Program-made: the position numbers and the translations under genes
From: Micropruina sp.
GTDB lineage: Bacteria > Actinomycetota > Actinomycetes > Propionibacteriales > Propionibacteriaceae
NCBI GenBank assembly: GCA_016716635.1
Contig: JADJVZ010000012.1
Span: 429,169 to 493,168 of the forward strand
Reading direction: 5' to 3'
DNA: 64,000 nucleotides
Notes under the pieces: model-generated
Seen by the model: only the letters and a program-made list of their open reading frames with translations
Databases searched by the model: none
What the model was told of the DNA's origin: nothing
In this document: positions 36,190 to 43,940 of the stretch, in pieces
Layout: each line of letters starts with the position of its first letter
How positions within the stretch are numbered: position 1 is the stretch's first letter

Positions 36190-39131
36190 GGATCGTCCGA
36201 GGCCTCGGCGCCCTGCTTCTCCTGCTCGCCGGCCTACTCGCCGCCCCCTACGCCCTGCTGCGGTGGGGGGCCGGGATCGAATCACTCACGCCCACCCAGT
36301 GGCTCGTGGACCCCGGCTCCGCACTGCGGTTGCTGCTCACCCTCGGGGGCTGGGTGGCCTGGGTGGCCTTCGTGGCGTGCGTCATCGCCGAGATGCTCGC
36401 GCTGCTCACCCATGGCCGGCTGCGGGCCCGGTTCCTCCCCTCCGGTCGGGCGATCGCGGGCGCCCTGCTCCTCAGTGTCGCCGCGTTGGCGAGCCTCCGC
36501 GGGGCGAGCGCACCCCCGCCGCCGCAGGGTCCGGCCCTCGTGGTCGTCCAGACCGCGATGGTCGAGGCCCGCGAGGACGCCCCCGAGACACCAGCCGCGG
36601 TCGCCGGTTCCACGCACGTGGTGGCGCCGGGGGACGACCTGTGGACGCTCGCCGAGGCGCACCTGGGGGACGGTGCTCGCTGGCGTGAGATCGCCACTCT
36701 CAACAAAGCCGTCGCGCAGGACCCGCTCAAAGCTCTGCACGCGGGAACGAAACTGGCCATCCCGGCCGTCAGCGACCGCACCGTCGTCGTCGCCCCGGGC
36801 GACAGCCTCAGCAAGCTGGCCCTCCGCCATCTCGGTGCCGCCAACAGGTGGCCCGAGATCCACCGCCTCAACCGAGACCGGATCAAGAATCCGGACTACA
36901 TCCAGGTGGGATGGGTCCTCCGGCTGCCGACAGAGACGAGTCCCTCCCGTTCGGACAACCCTTCCGCGGAAGCGGAGCCCGACGTCTCGGTCGCCACCCC
37001 CGAGACCGCAGCCCGGGTGGCGCCGGCTGCGGCGACGAGCACCGTGCTGATCCCGGCCGGAACGCCGGAGCGGGCGGCGGCGCCTCCCGCCGCGGTAGCC
37101 CCGACGAGGAACGCGTCGGCGGTCGCAACCAGCCCCACGACAGGCGCGACCTCGGAACCGACCAGCAGCTCGACGCCTCGCGCCACCCCAACTCCGACCC
37201 CCATCCCCAGCGTCGCTTCCGCGAGCATCGGACCCACGGCAGCCGCCCCTGCCCCCGAAGACGGCGACGAATCGAGCGCGGCGAGCGCGAACCTGCCGGC
37301 CGTCGACCCCACCCTCGCGCTCATCGGCGGCCTTGGTTCAACCGCCGCGGGGGCGGTGCTGATCGGTCTCGGCCTGCGCCGCGAGGTGCGCCTGAACGCG
37401 AGGCCGGTCGGGCGCCGCTTTGTGACCCCCAGCCCCACCAACCAGCGGTTCGAAACGGCGCTCGGCGTCCGGGGGGCGTCCGCCGCCGGCGACGGTTTCG
37501 AGAACGCCTGCCGCGCCATCGCCGCGCACTGTCAGCGACGGGGGGTCGCTCCTCCCGTCCTCCGGACCGCCACCATCACTGCTGCTCGCATCGAGTTCCG
37601 CTGGGCGGGGGAGTCGTCCGATCCCCCGGCCCCGTTCGAGCGCATCGCGGACGGCTGGCAGGTCGACCCGAGGATGCTCTACCCCCCGGCTCATCCTCAT
37701 CCCCACCCCTACCCTGCGACCGTGACCCTCGGCAACGACAGCCAGGGGCAGCAAACGTTGGTCGACCTGGAGGCGTTGGGCTCGCTGTCGGTGTCCTCCG
37801 ACAACCCCGAGTTGGCGTTGGACGTGTTCTCAGCGCTGGCCCTTGAGCTGAGCAACCACCCTTGGGCAGGGGAGTTAGAAGTCGTTCTCGTCGGTGCGGA
37901 TCCGGCGTTCTTAATGGTCGCCGCCCGGGAGCCCGTCCGCGCGGTGGCTGATCCGGCGACGGGGGTCGATCTGGTGGAGGCCACGATCGCCGAGCGGCTC
38001 GCGAGCCTAGAGCCTGGCGACACCGTGACCGCGCTGCGCTGTGACCCGGACCGAGCGGCCGCCTGGCAGCCAGTGGTCTTCTGCTTCCTGGAGGCCCTGG
38101 GTTCGACCGAGCGGCAGCGGCTCACGCAGGCCCTGGACGGACCCGCCGCGGGCGTCGTCGTCCTCCAACTGGGAGATGACTCGCCGTCGTGGCGGGTCGA
38201 TGAACGCGAGACGCCGCGGGGCAAGCTCGACGTGTTGGGGCTACGGCTCTCCGCTCAAGCCATCCCCGCCCACGCGCGGATCGCCATCAGCAGCCTGTTC
38301 ACCGTCGCGGACGCGGGCGAGCAGACCCCGGCCCCGTGGTGGTTCGAGACCCCCGAGGGCACCACACCGCTGCGCGTCAGCACACCCGCGCTGCCCGACG
38401 CCGACGTCCATCCCTTCCTGCGCCTCCTCGGCCCAGTGGAGTTGCGGGGTGCCCGCGGCGAGGAACCCGACCGGTCCCGGCGCCAGTGCGAGGAGGCGCT
38501 GGGGTGGTTGCTCGAACATCCGAAGCGGACGGCCACCAGCATGTGCGCGGGCCTCATGCTCGCCGAACCCACCCGCCGCTCGAACATGAGCCGACTACGC
38601 ACCTGGCTAGGCAAGGATCCGGACGGCGAGCTGTACCTGCCGGACGCCTATTCGGGTCGGATCACCCTGCATCCGGGCGTCAGCTCCGACTGGCAACGCC
38701 TCCAAACGCTCGTCAGTCCAGGTGTCAACCGGTTGGACGACCCAGCCCTCATCCAAGCCCTGGAGATGATCGGGGGCGCCCCGCTCGCCGACGCGGCTCC
38801 GGGCCAGTGGCATTGGGCCGAAGCGATGCGCACCGACATGGCTGCGACGCTCCGAGACGTCGGCGCCGTCCTCACACGCCACGCGCTGCACAACGGCGAC
38901 GTGGACCTGGCCCGCTGGGCCGCCTCACGCGCCCTGATCGCCTCCCCCGACGACGAGGAGCTGATCCGGTGGCGTATCCGCACCGAGCAGCGCGCCGGAA
39001 ACGCCGCCGAAGTCGAGCGGCTGGTCCAGCGGGTCACCCGTCACGCCCGCAATCTCGGCGTCGACCTCGACGACGAGACCGTGGACCTCTGCCAGGCCGC
39101 CATGGAAGGGCGGCGCCGCTCCCGAGGCTGA
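36186..39131 (+). CDS. LysM-BTAD multi-pass membrane protein of the Tad operon
   Basis: A 981-residue protein. Membrane segments are near 5-27, 47-77 and 88-108; two LysM domains lie at about 143-193 (THVVAPGDDLWTLAEAHLGD) and 199-248 (RTVVVAPGDSLSKLALRHLG). A Pro/Thr/Ala-rich linker, another membrane segment (about 378-398) and a large C-terminal part follow, ending in a bacterial transcriptional activator (BTAD) repeat domain (about 750-975). It lacks the kinase, NB-ARC and winged-helix order of AfsR. LysM binds glycans, so it may link wall contact to cytoplasmic control of the pilus. This is inference. It is the last gene of the Tad operon and is followed by a family A palindrome. Confidence 0.85.
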   Translation: MRIVRGLGALLLLLAGLLAAPYALLRWGAGIESLTPTQWLVDPGSALRLLLTLGGWVAWVAFVACVIAEMLALLTHGRLRARFLPSGRAIAGALLLSVAALASLRGASAPPPPQGPALVVVQTAMVEAREDAPETPAAVAGSTHVVAPGDDLWTLAEAHLGDGARWREIATLNKAVAQDPLKALHAGTKLAIPAVSDRTVVVAPGDSLSKLALRHLGAANRWPEIHRLNRDRIKNPDYIQVGWVLRLPTETSPSRSDNPSAEAEPDVSVATPETAARVAPAAATSTVLIPAGTPERAAAPPAAVAPTRNASAVATSPTTGATSEPTSSSTPRATPTPTPIPSVASASIGPTAAAPAPEDGDESSAASANLPAVDPTLALIGGLGSTAAGAVLIGLGLRREVRLNARPVGRRFVTPSPTNQRFETALGVRGASAAGDGFENACRAIAAHCQRRGVAPPVLRTATITAARIEFRWAGESSDPPAPFERIADGWQVDPRMLYPPAHPHPHPYPATVTLGNDSQGQQTLVDLEALGSLSVSSDNPELALDVFSALALELSNHPWAGELEVVLVGADPAFLMVAAREPVRAVADPATGVDLVEATIAERLASLEPGDTVTALRCDPDRAAAWQPVVFCFLEALGSTERQRLTQALDGPAAGVVVLQLGDDSPSWRVDERETPRGKLDVLGLRLSAQAIPAHARIAISSLFTVADAGEQTPAPWWFETPEGTTPLRVSTPALPDADVHPFLRLLGPVELRGARGEEPDRSRRQCEEALGWLLEHPKRTATSMCAGLMLAEPTRRSNMSRLRTWLGKDPDGELYLPDAYSGRITLHPGVSSDWQRLQTLVSPGVNRLDDPALIQALEMIGGAPLADAAPGQWHWAEAMRTDMAATLRDVGAVLTRHALHNGDVDLARWAASRALIASPDDEELIRWRIRTEQRAGNAAEVERLVQRVTRHARNLGVDLDDETVDLCQAAMEGRRRSRG

Positions 39132-39140
39132 CTCGCCGCG

Positions 39141-39191
39141 AAGACAGTGTGAGCAAAGTGCTCACCGTGAGCACTTTGCTCACACTGTCTT
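39141..39191. repeat. Family A palindrome, copy 2 (25-bp perfect arms)
   Basis: Arms 39141-39165 and 39167-39191 are exact complements. The core is GTGAGCAAAGTGCTCAC as in copy 1, extended by AAGACAGT on the outside. It starts nine bases after the LysM-BTAD stop, between two convergent genes. Confidence 0.9.
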
Positions 39192-39258
39192 TGAGACTGC
39201 CGCGGAATGTCCCCGGGTCACGCACCCTCCGCCCGGCTGGCGGGCGTCACGGGGTGGC

Positions 39259-40908
39259 TTAGGGGTCCACCAACCGCGCGATCACGCGATCGTCCCCGCC
39301 GGCCAGGGCGACTTTCATGGACTGCACGTACATTCCCGCTGGGTCGTAGTTGGCCCGTGTTTCCCCCGTCGCCGGATTGACCACGCGAATGCCCGACCCA
39401 GTGATCAAGAACTCTCCGTTTCTGGTGAGCCCGTCACCGAAGGTGGTCAAGCCCTTCACGTACCACCGGACTTCGCCCGTGCGGACGTTCATGGCGTACG
39501 TCCCCTTGTCGTCGGCCAGAAGCGTCACCGAGTCGCCCAGGTACAACCCGTAAGGCGAGGTGACAGCGCCGAACGCGCTCCCATTCTTCGTGGGCGCCAA
39601 GGCACCTTGTGTCTCGCCGGTCGTCAGATCAACCTTCATGGTGACGCCGTCATCGGATTGGGTGAAGACGGGGTCCGTGACGTTGTCACGCAGTTCGTCC
39701 TGATAAGGGAACAGCAGCCGGATGCCGGGTGCCGTTTGATAGAGCGCCTTCAGCTGATACGAGTACGCCACCGCATGATCACCCGCATTGCACCACAGCC
39801 GCTCACCGTCATCGACGAGTCGGGAGCAGTAGGGCAACGCCAACAGCGTCCCTGTCCCAGGGTCAATGAAGGCGGTGCCGTCACCCGACCACAAGGCGAT
39901 CAGCCCGCCGCCAACGATCCGGATGCGCGGACGATCCAAGGCGGGACCCTTCGGAAGTCGAGTAGTACGCATGTAGATCCGGTCGGTGCTGAACAACTTG
40001 TCGTGCCCTGCCTCGCCGGAGAGATCCACCTGCCATCGCTCCGTGAGATCCGAACCCAGTTGGCGGACGACCGCGTGAGGGGCAGGCAACCGTTGCTCCA
40101 CAAGAGTGATCTCACCATGGGCGACGTTGATGAGGGTCAGCCAGCCCTGGATCTCGGTCGCCCGCCGCTCGTCCCCGGTCACCGGATCGAGGACGGCGAC
40201 CCGCCACGTGATGCCCAGCCCTGTCGCGGGGTCCCGCGCGACCGCCCCCGCGCAGACAACGGCGTCGTCGAGCAGAGCCGTCGCGCACAACCCGTCCTCC
40301 ATCGGTCGCTGCCACCGCTGCTGGCCGGTCTCAGCGTCCAGTCCTCGCGCCACGATCCCGTGCTCCGACTCATCTCCCGTCAGAACGACCCAGGTCGTCG
40401 CGGCGTCAATCGCGAACGAATCATTCATCTGCCCGTCGAGGGCGGCGATGAACTGCGCGGCTCCCAGCGAGGCTGGCTTGACCTCCCAGCGGCTGGCTAA
40501 GGGCTTGGTGACCCGCATGTCGGGTGAGTAGCTCGTCGTTGGCGTGCTCCTTGTCGGGTTCAGCCGACTCACCACCGCCGCAGCCACAATCAGCGCCATC
40601 ACCACGCCGATTACCGACAGGCACCCCACCGCGGTGACCCGTCTAGCGGTGGTCGCCGTGGTTGGGTACGTGGGGTAGCCCGACAAGGCCGGGCCCACAC
40701 CCGGCGGTGCCACGGGGCTGCCAGGCGGGGCTGGGAACCGTTGCTGCCCGAGGTTGTCCCACGGGGGTGGTGGGACTGCGGCCGGCATCACGGGGACACC
40801 ACCGTCCGACACCGGTGGCGTTTCTGCGGCGCCCCCAAGACTCCCCCAACCCGACGGCCTCTCAAAGCCAGTGGGTTCGGCGCCTGGATCCTTCGGTTCC
40901 TGACTCAC
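39259..40908 (-). CDS. Membrane-anchored PQQ/WD40-like repeat protein
   Basis: A 549-residue protein: a Pro/Gly-rich cytoplasmic N-terminus (about 1-85), one membrane segment (about 88-110) and an extracytoplasmic beta-propeller of PQQ-like repeats, recognisable as DAETGQQRWQ, DPVTGDERRAT, DLTTGETQG, NVRTGEVRWYV and NPATGETRANYD. No quinone-binding or dehydrogenase residues are evident, so it is more likely a binding or scaffold protein than an enzyme. GTG 40908 is chosen as the first plausible start. The gene is convergent with the Tad operon. Confidence 0.78.
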   Translation of the reverse strand: MSQEPKDPGAEPTGFERPSGWGSLGGAAETPPVSDGGVPVMPAAVPPPPWDNLGQQRFPAPPGSPVAPPGVGPALSGYPTYPTTATTARRVTAVGCLSVIGVVMALIVAAAVVSRLNPTRSTPTTSYSPDMRVTKPLASRWEVKPASLGAAQFIAALDGQMNDSFAIDAATTWVVLTGDESEHGIVARGLDAETGQQRWQRPMEDGLCATALLDDAVVCAGAVARDPATGLGITWRVAVLDPVTGDERRATEIQGWLTLINVAHGEITLVEQRLPAPHAVVRQLGSDLTERWQVDLSGEAGHDKLFSTDRIYMRTTRLPKGPALDRPRIRIVGGGLIALWSGDGTAFIDPGTGTLLALPYCSRLVDDGERLWCNAGDHAVAYSYQLKALYQTAPGIRLLFPYQDELRDNVTDPVFTQSDDGVTMKVDLTTGETQGALAPTKNGSAFGAVTSPYGLYLGDSVTLLADDKGTYAMNVRTGEVRWYVKGLTTFGDGLTRNGEFLITGSGIRVVNPATGETRANYDPAGMYVQSMKVALAGGDDRVIARLVDP

Positions 40909-41004
40909 TCGGACATGATCGCAGGGGTCCGGGTCGTCACCCCGGGGAGCCACGGACCCCGAGGCGACGCTGAGCGCGTCGGCGGCACGGGCAGCAACCA
41001 GTAG

Positions 41005-41080
41005 GTGTGAGCAAAGTGCTCACCGTGAGCACTTTGCTCACACTGTCTTTGGGGCTGGCGCGGAACGACGCCTACGAGGG
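41005..41080. repeat. Family A palindrome, copy 3, as left 76-bp direct repeat
   Basis: The palindrome itself is 41007-41041 and is identical to copies 1 and 2 in the core. A 39-bp tail (41042-41080) matches the tail of copy 4 (41962-42000) at 36 of 39 positions. The whole 76-bp unit recurs exactly 920 bp downstream. Confidence 0.85.
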
Positions 41081-41125
41081 CGTACCCCCGCGGCATTGGA
41101 GCGTCCTCGCCCCCTCGACGCTACG

Positions 41126-41413
41126 TCAGGCGACGGTGTCCAGCCGCTGCACTGAGGGGACCCCCGCAGCGCGCTCGGCAGTGAGGTCGTAGGCGCTCTG
41201 CATCGCAAGCCAAGCGCGAGCAGTGCTGACGCCAGCCTCTTCGAGGCGCACCGCGAGGTTGGGGCTAATCCGGGCGTGTCCGTGAAGGACGCGGCTGAGA
41301 GTCACCCTCGAAATACCGAGGCGGGAGGCCGCCACTCCGACGCTCAGCCCAAGGTCGGCGAGCACGTCCTCACGGAGGATCTCGCCGGGATGCACAGGAT
41401 TGTTCATCGCCAT
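41126..41413 (-). CDS. higA: HigA-type antitoxin
   Basis: A 95-residue Xre/Cro-type helix-turn-helix protein of the HigA addiction-module family: NPVHPGEILREDVLADLGLS opens the fold, VAASRLGISRVTLSRVLHG is the recognition helix region and ARISPNLAVRLEEA follows. It binds and neutralises the toxin and represses the operon. ATG 41413 is chosen because GAGGAAGG lies about nine bases upstream; the GTG at 41422 is too close to that site. The order toxin-then-antitoxin is typical for higBA. Confidence 0.92.
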   Translation of the reverse strand: MAMNNPVHPGEILREDVLADLGLSVGVAASRLGISRVTLSRVLHGHARISPNLAVRLEEAGVSTARAWLAMQSAYDLTAERAAGVPSVQRLDTVA

Positions 41414-41427
41414 TTCGCTCACCTTCC

Positions 41428-41706
41428 TCAGTGGTAGTCCTGGTAGTTGACGAGTTCGACATCGCTATCGACGAACCGAAATGTGACTCGCCAGTTTCCG
41501 TTCACCCAGATCGACCAGTGTTCCGCCAGGTCGGCCTTCAGCGGGTGGGTGCGGAACCCAGGGATCGCCAAGTCGGCTGGACTCGTGGCCACATCGAGCA
41601 TCGATAAGATCCGCAGCAATTTCGGCACGTGCGCCGCCTGCACACCCTGTTTCGACCCTGACCGATACAAGTGCTCCAACCCCTTGTGGCGGAAGCTGAT
41701 GATCAC
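41428..41706 (-). CDS. higB: HigB-type toxin (RelE-superfamily mRNA interferase)
   Basis: A 92-residue RelE/HigB-fold endoribonuclease predicted to cut mRNA on the ribosome when free of antitoxin. It has the family pattern: IISFRHKGLEHLYRSGS, HVPKLLRILSMLDVA, HPLKADLAEHWSIWVNGNWRVTFRF and the C-terminal YQDYH with the terminal His. GTG 41706 gives the usual family length and lies six bases after TACATT, so translation is probably leaderless. The stop is 14 bases before the antitoxin start. Confidence 0.92.
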   Translation of the reverse strand: MIISFRHKGLEHLYRSGSKQGVQAAHVPKLLRILSMLDVATSPADLAIPGFRTHPLKADLAEHWSIWVNGNWRVTFRFVDSDVELVNYQDYH

Positions 41707-41712
41707 CCCGCG

Positions 41713-41741
41713 AATGTATCGCGTATCGTTATGCGATACAA
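41713..41741 (-). promoter_or_regulatory. higBA promoter with overlapping operator
   Basis: On the minus strand TTGTAT (41736-41741) and TACATT (41713-41718) are 17 bp apart, and the -10 ends six bases before the higB GTG. The spacer holds an inverted pair GTATCG (41723-41728) and CGATAC (41734-41739), with a third GTATCG at 41716-41721. A HigA dimer bound there would block RNA polymerase. Confidence 0.6.
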
Positions 41742-41789
41742 GCAACTACCGCGCATTCGTCCATCCCGCTGCGGCCCTGCGCTACTGCG

Positions 41790-41909
41790 GTGGAGCGACT
41801 GGTCCGGTGGGCCGCCCGTCACGCCCGAAACCCCGACGCCGACCGCGACGACGAAACCGTGGCCCCGTGCCAAGCCGCCACGGAAGGCCGCGTTCGCACC
41901 CGCGGCTGA
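41790..41909 (+). pseudogene. 3'-terminal remnant of a LysM-BTAD-type gene
   Basis: The 120 bases translate in one frame to VERLVRWAARHARNPDADRD, then DETVAPCQAATEGRVRTRG and a stop. The last 40 codons of the gene at 36186-39131 read VERLVQRVTRHARNLGVDLD, then DETVDLCQAAMEGRRRSRG and a stop, so about two thirds of positions are identical. No upstream part is recognisable. A family A palindrome follows 17 bases after its stop, as it does after the intact gene. Confidence 0.75.
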
Positions 41910-41924
41910 CGCATTGCAAAGAGG

Positions 41925-42000
41925 GTGTGAGTTAAGTGCCCACGCTGGGCACTTAACTCACACTGTCTTTGGGGCTGGCGCGGAATGATGCCCACGAGGG
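41925..42000. repeat. Family A palindrome, copy 4 (compensatory variant), right 76-bp direct repeat
   Basis: The palindrome 41927-41961 reads GTGAGTTAAGTGCCCAC and an inverted arm with one mismatch. Relative to copies 1-3, CA becomes TT and CTC becomes CCC, and the opposite arm carries the matching changes, so pairing is kept. The outer flank and 39-bp tail match copy 3. Confidence 0.85.
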
Positions 42001-42095
42001 TGGTTTAGACTTGCACCGAGAGCTCGCGACACCCTCAATTGGACACTCGCAAAGCAGCCCCTGGCAGGCGCGGGAACAAACCCGACGCCTCCCCT

Positions 42096-42119
42096 GTTGA
42101 GACAGTTGAAATATCAACT
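42096..42119. promoter_or_regulatory. Operator candidate before the monooxygenase operon
   Basis: AGTTGA (42104-42109) and TCAACT (42114-42119) are an inverted pair around AATA, with an extra direct GTTGA half-site at 42096-42100. The pair ends 16 bases before the start codon, overlapping where the promoter should be. A MarR- or TetR-type repressor is possible; no such gene is adjacent. Confidence 0.4.
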
Positions 42120-42135
42120 ACTTGGAGTGATTCAG

Positions 42136-43278
42136 ATGCAAATCGGCCTTTTCAGTGTTGGCGACGTCTCCGCAGACCCCACCACTGGCCGTACCCCCAC
42201 CGAGCATGAGCGGATCATGAACACGGTCGCGATCGCGAAGAAGGCTGAGGAGATCGGCCTGGACGTGTTCGCCACCGGTGAGCATCACAACCCGCCGTTC
42301 GTTCCCTCCTCGCCCACCACCCTGCTCGGGTTCATCGCCGCGCAGACCAAGACCCTGCTGTTGTCGACCGCGACGACGCTCATCACGACTAACGATCCGG
42401 TGAAGATCGCCGAGGACTATTCCGTCCTGCAGCACCTCTCCGGCGGACGCGTCGACCTCATGATGGGCCGCGGAAACACCGGCCCGGTCTACCCCTGGTT
42501 CGGGCAAGACATCCGCAACGGCGTCGCGCTCGCCGTCGAAAACTACGCCTTGCTGCGCCGCCTGTGGCGCGAAGAGGACGTCGACTGGAAGGGCAAGTTC
42601 CGCACCCCGCTGCAGGGCTTCACCTTGGCGCCGCGTCCCCTGGACGGCATCCCGCCGTTCGTGTGGCACGGCTCGATCCGCACCCCCGAGATCGCCGAGC
42701 AGGCCGCCTTCTACGGCGACGGTTACTTCCACAACAACATCTTCTGGAACGCCGAACACACCGCCCAGATGATCCGTCTGTACCGCAGGCGCTTCGAGCA
42801 CCACGGTCACGGTCCGGCCGACACCGCCATCGTCGGATTGGGTGGGCAGTTCTACATGGGACGCAACAGCCAAGACGCGCTCCGCGAGTTCCGTCCGTAT
42901 TTCAACGAGGCCCCGGTCTACGGCCACGGACCCTCCCTGGAGACCTACATGGCCGAAACGCCGCTGGCTGTCGGATCACCGCAAGAGGTGCTCGAGAAGA
43001 CCCTCGCGTTCCGCAACTACGCCGGTCACTACCAGCGTCAGCTGTTCCTCGTGGATCACGCGGGCCTGCCACTGAAGACCGTCCTTAACCAGCTGGACCT
43101 GCTCGGTGAGATCCTGCCCGACCTGCGGGCTGGCTTCGCCGAGGGACGCCCGGCTCACATCCCCGAGGCGCCGACCCACGCCTCCATGCTCGCCGCGCAG
43201 GGCGCCCACGAGGCTCCCCGGCACGACGCGGTGGACGACGTCACCGGCACCTCGCCCTACGAAATGGCACGCGCATGA
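42136..43278 (+). CDS. Luciferase-like FMN-dependent monooxygenase, CE1758-type
   Basis: A 380-residue bacterial-luciferase-like (LLM) flavin monooxygenase in which reduced FMN and oxygen oxidise an unknown substrate. The TIM-barrel landmarks are visible: AEEIGLDVFATGEHHNPPF, SVLQHLSGGRVDLMMGRGNT and PPFVWHGSIRTPEIAEQAA. The pairing with the next gene matches the known CE1758/CE1759 arrangement of an LLM enzyme with its own FMN reductase (named from Corynebacterium efficiens; recalled, not searched). GGAG lies eight bases before the ATG at 42136. The stop overlaps the reductase start by four bases. Confidence 0.88.
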   Translation: MQIGLFSVGDVSADPTTGRTPTEHERIMNTVAIAKKAEEIGLDVFATGEHHNPPFVPSSPTTLLGFIAAQTKTLLLSTATTLITTNDPVKIAEDYSVLQHLSGGRVDLMMGRGNTGPVYPWFGQDIRNGVALAVENYALLRRLWREEDVDWKGKFRTPLQGFTLAPRPLDGIPPFVWHGSIRTPEIAEQAAFYGDGYFHNNIFWNAEHTAQMIRLYRRRFEHHGHGPADTAIVGLGGQFYMGRNSQDALREFRPYFNEAPVYGHGPSLETYMAETPLAVGSPQEVLEKTLAFRNYAGHYQRQLFLVDHAGLPLKTVLNQLDLLGEILPDLRAGFAEGRPAHIPEAPTHASMLAAQGAHEAPRHDAVDDVTGTSPYEMARA

Positions 43279-43856
43279 CCAATCTTGTGGTGGTCTCGGC
43301 AGGGACGGGCATCCCCTCCCTGTCGACCAAGCTCGCCGATCGGCTCGCGGACGCCACCGTCCGGGGGCTCGGTGGGGAGGTCCAGGTCAAACACCTGGAA
43401 CTTCGGACGCTCGCTCGCGATCTCGCCGACGCCCTTGTCGGCGGGGTTCGCAGCGCGGCGCTGCGCGAGGCCTTCGACATGCTGTGCACGGCCGACGGCG
43501 TGATCGCGGTCACGCCCGTCTACAACGCCTCCTATTCAGGGTTGTTCAAGCTGTTCTTCGACATGGTGGACCGTGAGACCCTTCGCGGACGCCCGGTGCT
43601 CATCGCCGCCAACGGCGGGAGCGCACGCCACTCGTTGATGCTCGACACCGCGATGCTGCCGATGTTCCACTACCTCAAGGCATTCGTGGCGCCCACCGGC
43701 GTGTTCGCGGCCACAGAGGATTGGGCGGACGAATACCTCGTCCCCCGCATCGAGCGGGCTGGCACGGAGTTCGCCGCGTTCATGCGGGCCCACCCGGCGC
43801 CCACACCCGAGGATCCGTTCGCGGTGGCCGACTTCAGCACCTTGCTGGGCAACTAA
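43275..43856 (+). CDS. NAD(P)H-dependent FMN reductase, CE1759-type
   Basis: A 193-residue flavodoxin-fold reductase. LVVVSAGTGIPSLSTKLAD is the FMN phosphate-binding loop and TPVYNASYSGLFKLFFDMVD is the family's second flavin loop. It supplies reduced FMN to the adjacent monooxygenase. Translation is coupled (ATGA overlap), and a perfect 12-bp hairpin terminates the operon 11 bases after the stop. Confidence 0.9.
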   Translation: MTNLVVVSAGTGIPSLSTKLADRLADATVRGLGGEVQVKHLELRTLARDLADALVGGVRSAALREAFDMLCTADGVIAVTPVYNASYSGLFKLFFDMVDRETLRGRPVLIAANGGSARHSLMLDTAMLPMFHYLKAFVAPTGVFAATEDWADEYLVPRIERAGTEFAAFMRAHPAPTPEDPFAVADFSTLLGN

Positions 43857-43866
43857 CTCACCCCGT

Positions 43867-43903
43867 GCAACGCCCCGGCGGCTTCGGCTGTCCGGGGCGT
43901 TGC
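43867..43903 (+). terminator. Hairpin terminator of the monooxygenase operon
   Basis: GCAACGCCCCGG (43867-43878) and CCGGGGCGTTGC (43892-43903) are exact complements around a 13-base loop, shortly after the reductase stop. No U-tract follows. It can also serve the convergent lipoprotein gene. Confidence 0.75.
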
Positions 43904-43940
43904 GGGACGTCCAAACGGGGCCTGCCTGAGGACCGCTCGC

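Noticed and set aside
39141..39191. Family A copy 2 as a simple intrinsic terminator
   Set aside because: It may act as one, but the same palindrome recurs at places where termination is not needed, and each arm has internal symmetry.
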